NCBI GenBank assembly: GCA_030762935.1
Contig: CM060895.1
Location: 78,872,001 to 78,936,000 of the forward strand
Source of the DNA: Hymenopus coronatus
Lineage: Eukaryota; Arthropoda; Insecta; Mantodea; Hymenopodidae
Length of the DNA: 64,000 nucleotides
Reading direction: 5' to 3'
Both the position numbers and the translations under genes were made by a program. Under the pieces are notes generated by a model. The model was not told where the DNA came from. It searched no databases and worked only from the letters and a program-made list of their open reading frames with translations. The first letter of the stretch is position 1; the number at the start of each line of letters is the position of its first letter. Below are positions 8,627 through 23,500 of this stretch, piece after piece.

Positions 8627-11600
8627 GTTAGTTATGTGCATACAATTGACTAACTTCAATCTTAAATATCTGAGTAGTAATTATGTAAAGGAAATTATAA
8701 AGTTGATTATAATTAATCATCTTATCTTATTTGATAAACATTCTTACAAATGAGGTAAGAGTAAGTTAAACTTGGAGTAACTGAAATGAAATATTGTCGC
8801 AACTCTGAGTGTTGGGAGACCGCAAAGTGCTCAAAAGTTACATTATAAGGTGCTAAAATGTAGTAACTTCCCTTATTACGACTCGGAGACACATTGGATT
8901 GCCCTGCCTGGAAATAAAAGGGAGATAACTATATTAAAGAAAATTAGTGTTAAAATTTAGAATAGCATCCTTTACTCAAAATGGTGCATATTACCTGGCT
9001 GTTAAGTCAGGATGTGAAATCTGTATTCAAACGAAAAGCTTCCTGCTCTGCACATAAGAGAATCAAGTCTGTCCAGGAGCCAGAAATAAGAACAAGCCAC
9101 TCGAGGGCGGTAGGTAAACCACCATGGCGCCTATTTGTTTTTCTTATGGATTTATCCGTGCGATATAACAATCGTAGTAATGTAAGAGTTTTTGTCTATT
9201 GGAAGGCGGTTATTTGTTACTCGTGATGCTATAGGCGCGGGTCAGCGATGCTGCCTAGGTGGTCATCCATCCAAGCAGTGACTGGAGGACGAGATTAGGC
9301 GTCGGGCAACAAAATTCAACGAAGGGTTACCATTCCATCGGAGCGCCCTCGTTAGGTCTCTTCGGGATTACGATCCCACAAACCGCCGCTTCAGGCAATA
9401 CCGGCTTCCCCGCATGGCTTGCGGGCATCCCCGGTAACGAAGGAGCACCACCAACAGCTGCTACGGCTAAGCTCCTTATTATCCTTCAAGAGTTGCTTGG
9501 ATTCAAAATTTAATCTCAAGAAACATTTTGATAAAAACACACCAGCGGTGCACAAGGGCCGTTGCACCATCAAGGCAACCGTCGAGGAGCAATATTCGCC
9601 TCCTCCTGTCACTCCACAACCCCAATACACACCCACCATCCTACAAAACCCACAATCCCGTCAGAACGTGGTTAAGTTCTCTCTGAGAACAGGGACACAT
9701 CTAACACACCTCGGGCTGCCCTCAGCCTGCCAATCACACTGGACTGGCTGATTAACTTGGCCATCCACTAAGTGAAGCTGTGTCAACTAGCAGTGAAAAT
9801 GAAAGGAGCGAGATTAAGGGTGAGGCATGGCGGTCACCCACCCAAGCAGTGCTTTAACTTAGCGGGCTAGAATTTGTAGGGGAAGCCTGTAGCTGGTGCT
9901 GTCTTCTGTGCAACCTTTGATCATATTCACCGAGGACATTAACTAATTGATTTCGGTTCAGTGCAAGCTTAGTGTACATTGTGCCAGCTCTTTCTCACAA
10001 AACATCCACTGGTTAGAGTATATCGGATTGGTTATGGAGGACGTGGGTCGGGAATCTTTTATCTGTGCCGTAGTTCATTCTTGCGTAACCTGCAGCCTGC
10101 GGATGGTGGAATGAGGCACCGAATCCCAGACTTCGCAGCAGTACAGTATCAGCACGATACTGCCGTAGTTAAGGCAGCGTGGCCCAGACCGACTTTTCAC
10201 CTGGCATGTGGAGTTAAAGTGAGGCCGCGGTTGAGGACTCCAAAGTATTTGGCGGAGCGAGCCCATCTGGTTCTTCTGCGCCACAGTCTCAGAGACATTT
10301 CCGGCTGTCAACGACGCACTTTAGCCAGCAGTAACGCTGAGGCTGATTGGCGTCTTCCATTTAACGCTGCACCTGTCAATTGCATGAAGCTGTCTTTGTA
10401 GAAGTGGCAAGCAGTAGCGGACGTTCTTGTTCTGTGCCAATATAGAACGTCGTTGGCATTTTCGCACCTAATAGTACCGGGTTCTGTGCTGAAGTCAGAC
10501 ATGTAGGCGGCGGAGAGTAACGGCGACAGCACAGTGTCTTCCGGCACTCCAGCCACTATAGGTTTAACAAGCCTGTCCACTGCTGTCCATATCGCAGTCT
10601 CCCTCCTCCTCTTACTAGCCCACGCATTAGTTACACCCAGCCAATTGGTCAACTTAAGAAAACTAACTCAACCCTGTAATTGCCATAAAATGTTTGATTT
10701 TTTGGTGTTGTTTTGTTTTTGTTTAACTTAGTAACAGAAAAAATTTCAAATGAACATACGTTTTACTATCCAAAAATTATATTTTAAACTACCGAGGAAA
10801 ATTATTTGTAAGTTATAATTTTAATAGTTAACCTTTGCACTAGGTACCTCATACCTGAAAACGAAGAATAATGCTATGCGATAAAATATGTTTCATTGTT
10901 ATAAAGCTGTTTAAAAGCTCTTAGCCATCTTATATTCCAATGTGATATTTATAACTTCAGTGAACGATTGAATTAATAAATTGAACTAATTGAATTAATG
11001 TCACCGAGTCTATTTCTCTGAGGGCCTGTCTATCTATCTATTTCTTCTTTCTAGAGACTATATTTCTCTTCAACTAAGTTATTTCACTTTCCGAATGATG
11101 TTTTTTGTACGTCATATCTGCTATAGGGACCAACATATGGGGGAAATTTTGAAACATTATTTATACTTCTACATTCATCATCATTAGTTAAGTCGCCCTC
11201 AGTGGTGTAATGGTTACCATGCTAACTTCATACACCCAAGGTCGCGGGTTCAAACCGATGGATTTTTTCGGGTGTAAAAATCCTTAGCATGGCTTCCTTC
11301 GGAAAGGAAGTAAAGCTGTGGGTCCCGTGTCGTAGATTTACGGCACCTTAAAGAACCTCAAGCCTAATAAGAGAGACCTCTGAGCAAAATTAAGCGATCT
11401 TTTACGCCCAATATAGAATGGGACGCTGAGAACCAAAGCAGTTAAAGAGCGTCCATAAATAACAGGCCACTTCATTTTTTATCATTAGTTAATTTAAAAA
11501 AAAATTAACTACGGTGGTTGCACTCTCCGTATAGAGTACTCACATCTCATAAAACTTAGGCATGAGTACATAGGGTCAGAAGTGAAGGTGTGGCTAAGTT

Positions 11601-14600
11601 ATTTTTGGTAACGGTTTTAACTGCCACGCTCACAGGTTACCAGTAGCGATTAAGCTATTCATTTTAATGTTCGCAATTATTTACATGTAACAGTTACTAG
11701 TAACGATAAAGTTTCCTATTTGTTTTAATGGTTATTATGTTCGCAGTTACTCTATAATGATGGTTAGCAGTAAGTCGAGCTGTAACTAGAGATCAATAAG
11801 GGCGATGTCAATACAGACTTATTTTGTTATTTGATAAAATTTTAAAAGAAGATTATTTAGAGCGAGGCACATTCTCATAATGACCCCATCTAATGCTCAC
11901 AAGCGCGCACAGTTGTATTGAACCTCGCGGTGATATAGTTATATGGCGCACACTGCCATAAGTTTATGTCATGCCATGCTAACTGAGGATGTATGCAACA
12001 CATTTGTCACCACTATCATCGGTAAAAAGTTTAATAATCTACATAAAATATATTTGTTTTAATGAATGTTTTAAAAAATATTTCAGCAGAGGTACGCAAT
12101 ATAACAATCAACGCCGACAGCCAGAAAGGAACACAATAAAAAAAAACGCAAGGAGACACGAGACACAAGTACCTTAGTGAAGTATGTGTATGTTAGCGGT
12201 GGGTATACATTGGCAACTGCGACCTACCGCCCCCAGGAAAGGGATGAGAGGAGGGAAAACCACAGGCCCGCACACAAGAATTGACGGAGCTAAGCGCAAA
12301 TGCACAGAAGTCCCTAACAGCGTCACTAAACCCAGTTCAGCCTTGAGCTGATCCTCGTCAAAACAACCGCACGCGACCAGTGCACCGTTGCAATGCAGTC
12401 TTCCGCCATTCGCGCCAGAATTACTGTCATACTTTCTCGACCACGTGGCGTGCACATATTGTAGTGTAAAATGAACAAAGCCCTTATTCTGACAACTTAA
12501 ATGCTAACTAAATTATTCTATTAAGTTTAATGGTGATAAAATTGATAGTCGTATCAAAATAAATGCGTGCACATGTAATAATTACATCTAAAATAAACAG
12601 CTTACATTTATTCGCTCTCTGGAAGCGGCTCTATTCCCTCCAGATCTGAATCGTTGTCTGAACTGTTTGTACGGCTGCTTTCCAATCCAAGTTTATTACA
12701 ACAATGTCATTTAAGCTATCCATCTCCCAAAACAATGCTTCTTCTTTCGTTACATGTTCGAACTGCAAGCAACCGTTACTGTGTAAACAATTTGCCAAAA
12801 TTAGGTGACTCATACGAGTTGCATGCTGGGTCTTATAGCTCAGTTTAACGGTATAAATCGGCGTTTGCTAAAGTCGTAGGTGTTTGTATACAATATTATA
12901 CCATTTAAGAATAGATTCATTCTGTCATTTAGATTATTAGCATGGTATTACATTACTGCGCGCATTGCTAGTGTGTTGTACCGCGGTCCACTGATCACGT
13001 GGATCGATCTTGGTGGGGATCAACCTAAGAGCGAATAGAAAATAGATGACAGCCTTCGAGGCTATACAGTCGCCGGGAGGGCGTCGGAAGAATGTCTCAA
13101 CAAGGCCTCAACCTGGATACCAGGGGGAAGAGAGTGTTACTCGGAACAAGCAACCATGCCATCTGCCTGCAAATCCTCGAGCCACAGCAGTTGCCGGCAT
13201 GAAAGATGAAGAAGGGAAATGAAATGAAGGAATGAAGGGAAAGGAACCGTGGTAGATATACAGCACCATATCATTCGCCTAAGCGGAAAACCAGAAAAAC
13301 CCAGGACCAGAGTGTGCGGTCGACGGGAGCGAACCTCCCAAATGCCAGTTACAGATTAAATCGCCTGAGATACCTGGCCCGATGTATGTTAGTGAAGGCA
13401 TACAATAAATACCAGCTGGGACAAATAGCCCGCTTTAAGTTTCTTAAACGGGTTACACTCACAGTAACTCATTGCTCAATGAACTGAAAATATGTTTAAT
13501 TTGTTATTTAAAAAGAAGAATACATTTTTAAACTGAAGAAGTAATATAAAATATTAGCGGTATGTTCTGCTGTAATTTCTCTAATCTAAAATTCTGAAAG
13601 TAAGGAGGGAAAATGCATATGTGTATTCCAGGGAACTTGAATATAAATATTTTGCGTGTGCGCAATACTCACATGCACTTCAGGTGCAAATACTTCATGT
13701 GTGCACAATATGCAACTATACTCTTTTGACGACCCATAATTTAACTTAACCGTATACATAATATAGGTCTTCCCGTTTCATTAGAAGCATCAACATTTTA
13801 ATTACCTTCTATGGCAAAATACATTCCCACGTTATTCTACATTCCTAGCCACACACACACACAGGTACACATGAGTAGAGTAATGCTGCATAACGAGCTG
13901 AGATAGCTATGTAGTTCCAGGGAAGCGATGCCAATACACATACCGTGAATGATGTCAGACTCATTAATTTTTAAGGAGATAACTGTTATTGATGACAAAT
14001 TACCTTGTGATTGACATTCCTGCTGACAAGTGGCTATCTTGGTACACTGTTGTCATATTTACTCACTGTCCGTCTGCAGCGCTACGTGTTCTACTACTTC
14101 CTCTAAAATGCCTTCTTTCCATGCATTTTCTAGCACAGTTCTCGTATGTTGAACTGCTTTTCTCTCTTTCTCACTAGTTATCTCATCTATTTCTTTCAAC
14201 ATTGGGTTCTGTACTTCACTAAGCGTAAAAATGTTATTATTTCGGTTAAAGTAATCTCAACTGATTTATCACGGCTGTAAGACATTTTCAAATCACAGTG
14301 TCACTCCTGGTAGTTCTAGGATGAGAACAAGAACAACCTCCGCGATGTATAAAAGTTAGTAACGATTACAAACGCAAATTCTTGCCAAACTTTTCACAGA
14401 ATTAAATCAATCAGATCAGTCATGCATGTGAACGCGTTTGTAAATTTCCACCGAATATGTGGATGTAGCAACATCGATTATATGGTGTCTCTGACGGTTT
14501 TGCATTCTTACACTATGATTGGTCAGGAACCTAACAAGTCCCTACCACTACATACACACCCCACAAGTGTCAATCACAAGAAAATTACTCACTGACTATA

Positions 14601-15825
14601 GCTAGGCTTTGTAACTTTGGTATGCATTATTGAGCAACTGGTTACCTTATATTCGTTGTGTTTGTAACTCACAGGGCGGAAATGCTATCATTTTGCTGAA
14701 CCAAGATTTGCCATCCTGTGTCACTACACAGTACCATATAAACCATAAGTATCTGTCGAAAAAATTGTTTCTCCAAGTTTTTGAAGCAAAATAAAGGACA
14801 ATGGAAGGGGAGAGATTTTAATTAAAGGAATATTTAAAACAATCACATGTTTTGGCTTGTCAGAAGTTATTATTGATAAATTAGTATTACTGCAGAAAAC
14901 ATCGTGGCAAGGCCATAACTTAATTTTGTTCTAATTCTACTGTTAATGTAGCAAAAGACTGCACCTTATATTACAGCATTGGTTTAAAGCTTTAGTAAAA
15001 TGTGTGATATTAATTAAGCATTTCGGTCAAGGGATATTGCGATAATTGCCATTGATTTCAAAGTCCGAGGATCACGACCCCTATTCTCATGGTTCTGATA
15101 TCATAAGCAATAATTTGATATTAATTCTTTCTCGTAATAGCTGCTAAATAGGCGAATTAGCAAGAGGTTTCTTATACATCAGAGTAGGTTGCCAATTTTG
15201 TCTGCGAATTGTCTTTATCCAAGTTTTTCAACGGTCTTTCCGTTGGAACTCTAAAATCTAACAAATAGTACAGAATCGTTCTGTTGATAGTGTATAACAG
15301 ATTTCACTAGATATACCACCGAAAAATGACTTAGATAAGTACACTAACCTATGTATGGAAACACATTTCAAGAAGAAACTTAAGCTTTAAAACACCGGGA
15401 AACCGCTACACAAATCTGTGAAAATCTATTTTTAAAGACATGGATATTTGAACTCATTTTTGGCAGAATTTTTATTGTAATAAAAGTATATGCTTTTAAT
15501 ACAGGGTAGATCTGTCAACACGCCACTTGTTTTTGGGACAAAGAATGTAAATAGAGCAATGAAAACTATAGAACGAAATAAGAATGTGCATTAAAGTGTA
15601 TACTTTTCTTGAAGTTAAGCAGTTGCAGTGCTAATGATTAGTAAAAACCTACCTACATTATGATACTTTTGTGTTTCAGAAATATCACCTGGCTTCTTGC
15701 ATCGAGAGATTGATCTTAGAAATGGTCAAGCTGAGGCAGTTGCTTTGAGCTCCCTGAAGGAATGCATTAAGCACCATCAGATGTTGCTTAAGTATGTTGT
15801 TTGTTCAGTAATAACAATAATAATG

Positions 15826-15876
<51 letters not shown>

Positions 15877-18800
15877 GCCAGCTCTTTATAAATAAAAGAA
15901 TGTCCTCTCAACATTTTAAACTGTTTACTGGGTAACATGCGAGCCAGTTGAGCAATTTAATGCAGTGTCGGCATGCTGCCATGGTAGCTCAGTGGTTAGA
16001 GTAGCCGACTGGCTGGAGAGAGGAAGACCCGGGGTCCAAATTCCGGCTATAGCATTGAATGTTTTAATCTGACTCTGTCCAGTTTCATATCGTGTTGAAC
16101 AGAAAGGTGAAAAATGCAAATGAACAGAAAAAGTGTTTTATAGGGTATATAATAAAGTTTAAGATGTTTGCAAATTTTCATCTTACGCTATAACATAAAA
16201 TATATGGTATTTAAATTGCATTGTTTCAAAAATGTCTGAGAAAATAAATAGCCCATATTTGTAAATCAGATTTGGTTTTGGAGATAAATTTTCTGAAATA
16301 TTTACTAAACTCCGAAATAAATTTTCTGAATTAACATGAAATCTCGTATTTTTTACTTATAAATATAAGTTTTTCTGCTATCCTCTCTCCTATATACCAG
16401 AGGTCCAACTGCTCCATATTATACGTGTACAGATGTACCTTATATTTTGAAATAGCCTCGTTGAATACTACAACTCTTGCAGCAACGCACGAAGAGATAT
16501 CTGTACACTCCACATGGTACATAAGCATCCGCACTCTGTGCATACACAGAGGAATCTTTTTCGAAAATTTTTTAATTTTGTTTTTTTAGGAGACAAAAAA
16601 TGGTTTGTACTGATATATTATTGAGTGTAATTATGCTAATAGATTATCTGCGTCCTGTAAAGTTATGGAAAGAATAAATATATTAAAAGTATTTAATAAA
16701 AGTCTGAAAATTATTTTATGCAGGTTCTTGGATGATATACAGGACACCTTTGGACCGATTTTTCTTTGCCAGTTCTTCTTCAGTTCTTGCGCCCTTATTC
16801 TGTGTGTCTTCACCGTTAGCATGGTAAGCAAAGTTTATAAGTATCTTCGATATATAATTCATTTACAATATAAGCTGCTGAAAATTACCCAGACTTCAAA
16901 ACAAAGCTGTCTTAAAGGATGATAATGCCAACAAATTATACGGGATGAAGAGAATTTCATAAACATGTTTAGATTTCAAGTTCCGCTGTGATACATGACA
17001 CATTTTTCTGTAAATCCTGGTTTTGATTTTAGAGGATCACTAATCATGTAGTTTCGGTGAACACCTGGGTACTGAAATTTTTGAAAAATCAGTAATTTAA
17101 TGACATAGTTTGTCAAAGTCGTTAAGACACGGATTCACGAATGTTAATCCCGTTGCTAATTTCGACAGGCCTTTCCTCAGCTTTTGTAAGTGACACATAC
17201 CGTCGCGTCTTTTGAAGAGCCAACTTAACTTCTAAGTGAATGGAGTGCGATAGATAAGGCGTAGTCTGTGGCCCGTATTCGAAGGATCTCAAATTCGATT
17301 CCTCATGACTACTCACTCGTACCACGTGTTTTTCGTGAGTTGGGCAGCAAGCGAATAGTGGGGTGATTCATCTTCTACCAGACTTTCCTTCCATTATTTC
17401 CTGCTACCCATCACTTCCGTATCATGTGTTCTAGGATCGAAGGACCAGGCGTCGGTGTTCGGGGAGTTGCGGCTTGACTGTCCTATGCTCTGTAAAGGTT
17501 CATTCCTGGCACACACACACACATTCGGACATTTTTCTAAAAATGCTTTTTTCTCTTTTTTCTTTTTTGATTTAGGGAATCTCAATATATATTTCCGGTG
17601 GAATATCGTTTTATCGAATTTTTGGGTACAATACAATACCTTCTATACTCACTATGTACGTAGTACATATAGAGAAAGTAAAAAAGGACTTTCTTGGAAA
17701 TGTTAAACCATACAAAATATATTTCACATAAATTGTGTGTTTTAACAAAACCTACATTTTTTGTGTAATAAGAATTTGTCTGTCTGTGACATTTATCAGT
17801 TATGCAAAGTCATCCAGAATGAAGAGGGCTTCAGAGGCAACTACCAGAAAATTCAATATATACATTTTATTTGTGATGTAAATATATACAATTTGTGGCA
17901 TTTTAATGAAAATCATTTGAGCCATATTTGAGAAAATCGAAAGTTTGGAAACCTTCCGCGTAAAAGGTAGTTTAGGGTGGAAGATCTATCTGAAAAATGT
18001 CGTATTGCATCCTTGAAAGACCTTAAGTGGGTTTTCATTTTTGAGTTATGCTGTTCGCATTCACTGACTCACGCACGGCCCATTTTTTAAAATTGCATAT
18101 TTTTAGTGTTCTTTAGTGTTCCGATGAAATCGCAGTATCGGACTTTTGATGGAAATGCAATGCCTTTTCAGCCTACTATGTATATTGTACGCGAGAAAAT
18201 ATAACTCATATTGCTTATACATGCATTTGTATTACCTTAATTGAGTTGTAATGCATTAAGTAAACGATTAAACTAAATTCTCTTGCAGTTGTTCAAACCT
18301 TTTTTGAAGACACGGATTTGTAGAGAGAATAAAATAACTATTTATGATAGGTAGAAATTATTAGAATCACAATATGTGCCTCTAATCTAATTTAATATAG
18401 TTGTAAGTAAAAAATACTGAACAAAACCAAACTTTTAAAAATCCTTGAAATCTAATTCGGGCTACGTAAGTTATACTTTTCCTCTTGTTTGGTTGGTAAG
18501 TAGGCAGGTAATATAAATCATTAGAGCTTGAACATATATAACAGATAGTAAATTCCTAGTGCAACTGGGATAAATATTAATGCATATTATATAAGAATTT
18601 TTTACTGACTAGAAAATTACTATGTGCTCACGTTTTCTTGGACGTTAAGCTCCGTCTTCATTTGGTAGGTTTCGCGCAATTTCTGAAGAGCATTGAGACA
18701 CGAAGTACGCTATTCTTCCTGGCAATTAAGGTTTCAATGCTAAGTTTTCATTCTGGCAGTAGATTCCAGAGTTCACGCACATGCGCATAGCCCCCCCCCC

Positions 18801-20567
18801 CCAGTCTTTGCTTCCTCTTAAAATAAATCCCCAAGGAAAAGTTGTGGTAGTAATAGTAGTAGAAGTAATAGTAGAAGTAGTAGTAGTACTTATTATAAGC
18901 ATAATATTGTATAATTGGGTGCTACACTATCATGGGCCAGGAGGCCGTTCATGCTCTCTAAAATACATAAATTGACAATCTTAAATTCCCACTTTTTATA
19001 TTCGCAACATTGTAAACACACGCGCAGATGCTACAAAAAACAAACTAACAAAAGAAAGAGCATGCTGATATCACACTCGCACTCATACCTACTCCCACGT
19101 ATTCACACATATAGATGTTCATAAATCAAATATGCCTGTACAACATTTACACACGCACATGCACAGACACCTTATCTCATAGTACATGTGCTTCTATTAA
19201 GTATGTGCCACGCTTGGCCAATTTTATCTGTTTAGAGTCAAGTCCCAGTATCCTGTCCTCCGTCTGTTTGAAGTTAAAAATACTTCCGGTAATAATTTTT
19301 CCTGATATCTTCCTGTTTCTCTGTTCCCCGCATAATGGACAAATCCTCTTACCAGCATCATCAACTACCTTACGAGCTTTCCACTCTCCCAACCTAAACC
19401 ACACTATTACCGTTCTCTGCTTTATTTCAAATACGACTATATGATATAAATAGCGTTTAAGCCAATTTTTGACAATCCCCGTTGTAGCACACTGTTTTGG
19501 ATTTCTATGTTATTTATTTGATATCAATTACAAATTGATTTTATTAATTGTATTTTATGTATAAATGATAAATTTTTGTTTTCTAGGATTCAAATTTTTA
19601 TTTTGGTCTTATTTATGAATTTATACTATATGAAAATTGGGAACTAATTTTTATTTTTATGTTTATCTTTATGTAACGTTATTCGTTTATGTTTTTTTCT
19701 CAGAGTTGTTTGGTTCCTTTAATTATTCGCTTCTAATATCTAACTACACTTAGTTTAGAGAATACAACGACTTCTCAGCATCCTTGCTCACGAAGAACAC
19801 CGTAGTTTGAAATATTCTTCACTAAACCCAAAATACGCTTCCATAAATTACAATGAATTTTGTTTACATTATCTACCCTCTACTATCTTCATATCTTACT
19901 TTCATTTAGTAATGAAGACCTCGCTGTGTGCAGAGTAATAATCTTATGCATGTATTCTAGCTAATGAAATCTAAATGCTGAATTTGGAAGAAAGTCACTT
20001 AATATGAAATTTGGAGCACGAGAAATTGATCTAGATAAGAGTAAGTTCTTAGAAAGCATAACCCAAAGAAATTGGATAATTTTAAACAATTGCGCATTAG
20101 CAAATTTAATCGAACGATATGAATTAGGATATTAATGCTGAGAAATACTGGAACAAATATAGACATTATGGAAATACTTAAATGTATTATTTAGTTGATG
20201 AGCATTGTTTAACACTATTATTATTAGTTTATAAATGAATGTTTATTTTATCCTACAAGATTACATTAAATGCAATAATTAACCAGTAATGATTTATCCT
20301 ATAACGTTACTAGTCGGTCACGGCCTGAATGCATGTGGGAGGATCATCGGAAATACAGCCAGATAAAGTATGCTTGCAGAGGTGCTGCTTATGAGAAAAC
20401 TAATGTGAAGACATCAGCAGGTTAACAATGTATTCATTGTGCAACTGTATATTCCCTCTACCGCATTTCCCTAACTTCCCTAGGATCCCAAATCTTGTTG
20501 ATATCAACAAACACAGTGGCGCATTCATATCGTGATGTAGTAGTAAACGATTTTATTTTCAATACTG

Positions 20568-20598
<31 letters not shown>

Positions 20599-23500
20599 TT
20601 TTTTTTGCAGGCTTTGAGCGGAAATATGGAAGGCACTGCTGAATCCTTGGGATTCTTCTTGCTGTCCACTCTACAGCTGCTGCTATACTGTTGGTATGGA
20701 AATGAGCTCACTCACGAGGTAAATGAACAAATGGATATGTTTGAATCAATGAATAAGTGTATTTATTGATATAACAGTATCATACATTGAGCTTCTACAA
20801 TCGCACGGGTCCGCAGACCGTACGTGCTTTTGCAATACACAAAATAGTAAGCTATATTAAAACAACATCAAAGAATTAAAAGAGTAAACAAGAAAATAAA
20901 AAGACAAATATATTCAAATACAGCAATTTAATTTTACAACACAGATACACATTATTCAGATGCATTAATTAATCATATTATAATAGACAAATACACTTAA
21001 GAAAATATATACACATAATATATACACAATATATAAAACCACAATACAACAATGACATAAGTAATGAATATCAGTCTGTCCTGAAACAGGTGGCTTAAAC
21101 GTTTTCTTCTTAGACTGGTATTTTGGAGGTTGTGGCTGACTTCTCTTACTCATGAGCTTTTCGGGGATTTTACGGTCACAAAGCGAATGCTAAGATTGTT
21201 TCTTCATCCTCCCGAAAATCCTGTCCCTACATTTAATCTCCATTTCATTCATCCAGTCCCATTTAGTGGCGGCTTTCCGTGGTGGTGCATACGCTTTGAA
21301 AATACAGCTCTCGGCGGCGAGATGGCGTTGCAGTCGTCTGTAAGACCCAGAGGGTTTGGTTAGACCTGGAGCGCAAAATTTTAGCATTCCCCGCGAAGAG
21401 ACGAGGAATAACTGGGAATATGTTAGGCATCCATCATGGCTCTTGACCCGCAAACCGGTATCGGCCGCCCGTCGATGATATTCTTATTTCATCCTATCCT
21501 CCATAAGTGGCTGAAGTGTGGGACCCTCTCTGGAATGATATTCCAATTAATAACACTGTAAAAATCGAAAGTTGTATATTTTGGGTGGTGGGAGACAATT
21601 TGTACATTTAATCTCCACGGAAACTAAAACGAATTTCATTTTGAATTTACGCAAATCATTATGCTTTATGAGCTCATTTTATCGCAGCTACATAGTAGCT
21701 AGAGAAGGTATTGTATTCCACACAAAAATACCAGGAGTTCACCGAAATATATGTTTTGAGGCCTCCTGAGTCCAAAAATAACCGTTTTAGAAAAAGGTTT
21801 GTGTGTTTCTTTGTGCTTGTGAGTGGACAACATTGCTCATAAACTAAAGGACTGCTAAATACTAAACTTTATATTTATGTTTAGTTTCTTACAAGGATAC
21901 AACACAAAAAAGTTCTAGAAAATGTCCACAATATAAACTACTTTTACATGTTTTTTTTTTTCAAAAATGATCCAACGATTTTGATTAAATTACTATATAT
22001 TAAAGATATTTACAGCATAAATAAAAAAATGTATTGTTTAAATTTTCTGGGAATAGCCTTTGAAAACCTCTTTATTCTGGATGAGGCTTGCAGAGTTTTG
22101 CATACGTTAAACCGTAAGAGATACACACAAACTTACTACACAAAAATATAGACTTCATTAAAACACTTTGTTGATGTCATATATGTTTTTCTTATAGAGC
22201 TGATTGTTTTCGAGATATTCTTTGTTATTGGTTTCAAATGTGAACTACCTGTGAACTTCTGATATGGACCATGCAAAGGGAACCTAGACTCAATTGTTTC
22301 ACATAGTGACCAGCTTTTAAAATATTTGACTATCGCTTGAGCCTAATGTATTCGCTTATTTCCCTTCTATGTACAAGGAAGTAAGTAAGAAGACAAATTC
22401 TGCTAAAGTTTTATCTCGATTAGCATGACGTAGTTAAAGGAATAATCATTTATAAGAATAGTTTGTATACGGAATGGCTAGGGAAAGTTATATGCACGTA
22501 ACACATCCGATATTTACTTTCTTTACTTAGTGTATAGAGAAGGTGTTGCATTCCAACAAAAAATTCGAGATTTCACGGGAAATACACGTTTTAGGGTCCC
22601 CTGTATGAAAAAATTGTAAAAAGCAGTTTCGTATCATGCAGCCGAAAATCCCCCACTCAAAACCATCATTTACATGGAAAAAATTTCGAAAATGTTGATT
22701 TTCTCAAAAACGGCTCTAACCATTTTGATTAAAATACCGTATATTGAAGATATTTATATGACAAATAAAGTGTATATGTTAAATTTTCTAGGAATAGCCT
22801 CCAAAGATCTCTTTATTCTGATTTGCTGATATTGCGAAACTGATAAAACGTAAGAGATAGACAAAAACTTACGACACAAAACATGTGGATCACGTTAAAA
22901 CGCACAATTTATGTCATTATGTTATGCGATTTTTTCATGGACTTGCCAATTTCAGAGATATTCCTTGTTATTTATTTCAGATTGAAAATACTTGAACGTT
23001 CCTTACGGGAAAGTTGTGATATATATTTTGTGCCTTAATGTCCTTTACTCAAATAAATTATATCGGACGATGAATGAAATTGGTGAAATGATGCTCAAAT
23101 AATCTCGGGGTCCATGGAGCTTAAAGTTACTCGACATTCGTATTTTCAGGAGTAGGGAAAACCCCGAAAAAACCGCGGAAACGCATTTTAACCACATGGC
23201 AACCAACTTTTTAAGACTTGACTGTCATTTTAGCCTAGTGTATTCCCTTATTTTCCTTCTACTTACAAGGAAGCAAGTAATTAAGCTAATTTCTGCTAAT
23301 GTTTATCTCGATTATATAAAGTAGATTGAAGAATATGCTTTTTAACAATAATTTGTTACAGTGCTGTAGAGAGTGTCATGTGAATGGAACATATCAGATT
23401 TTTACTTTCTCTATACTCACTATGTACATAGTGTATAGAGAATGTATTGCACTCCACCAAAAAATTCGATATCGAGATTTCACCGGAAATATATGTTTTA

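Larger units (their letters stand above)
9241..10660 (-). mobile_element. Decayed jockey-like LINE remnant
   Basis: The - strand order is RT palm and thumb (10652-10075) followed by about 800 bases of 3' sequence that includes two 5S-like modules. It lies inside OR intron a. Boundaries are approximate; no poly(A) tail was defined. Confidence 0.6.

Noticed and set aside
9259..9513. RNase H-like GIPGNEGAPP motif on the + strand
   Set aside because: It resembles GIPGNE.AD but lies on the strand opposite to the neighbouring RT relic and lacks the other RNase H blocks.
11191..11260. A functional tRNA gene
   Set aside because: A and B boxes are present but no acceptor stem or complete anticodon arm closes, and the sequence continues into a repeated SINE body. 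The same applies to 15972, 33455, 46785 and 57440.
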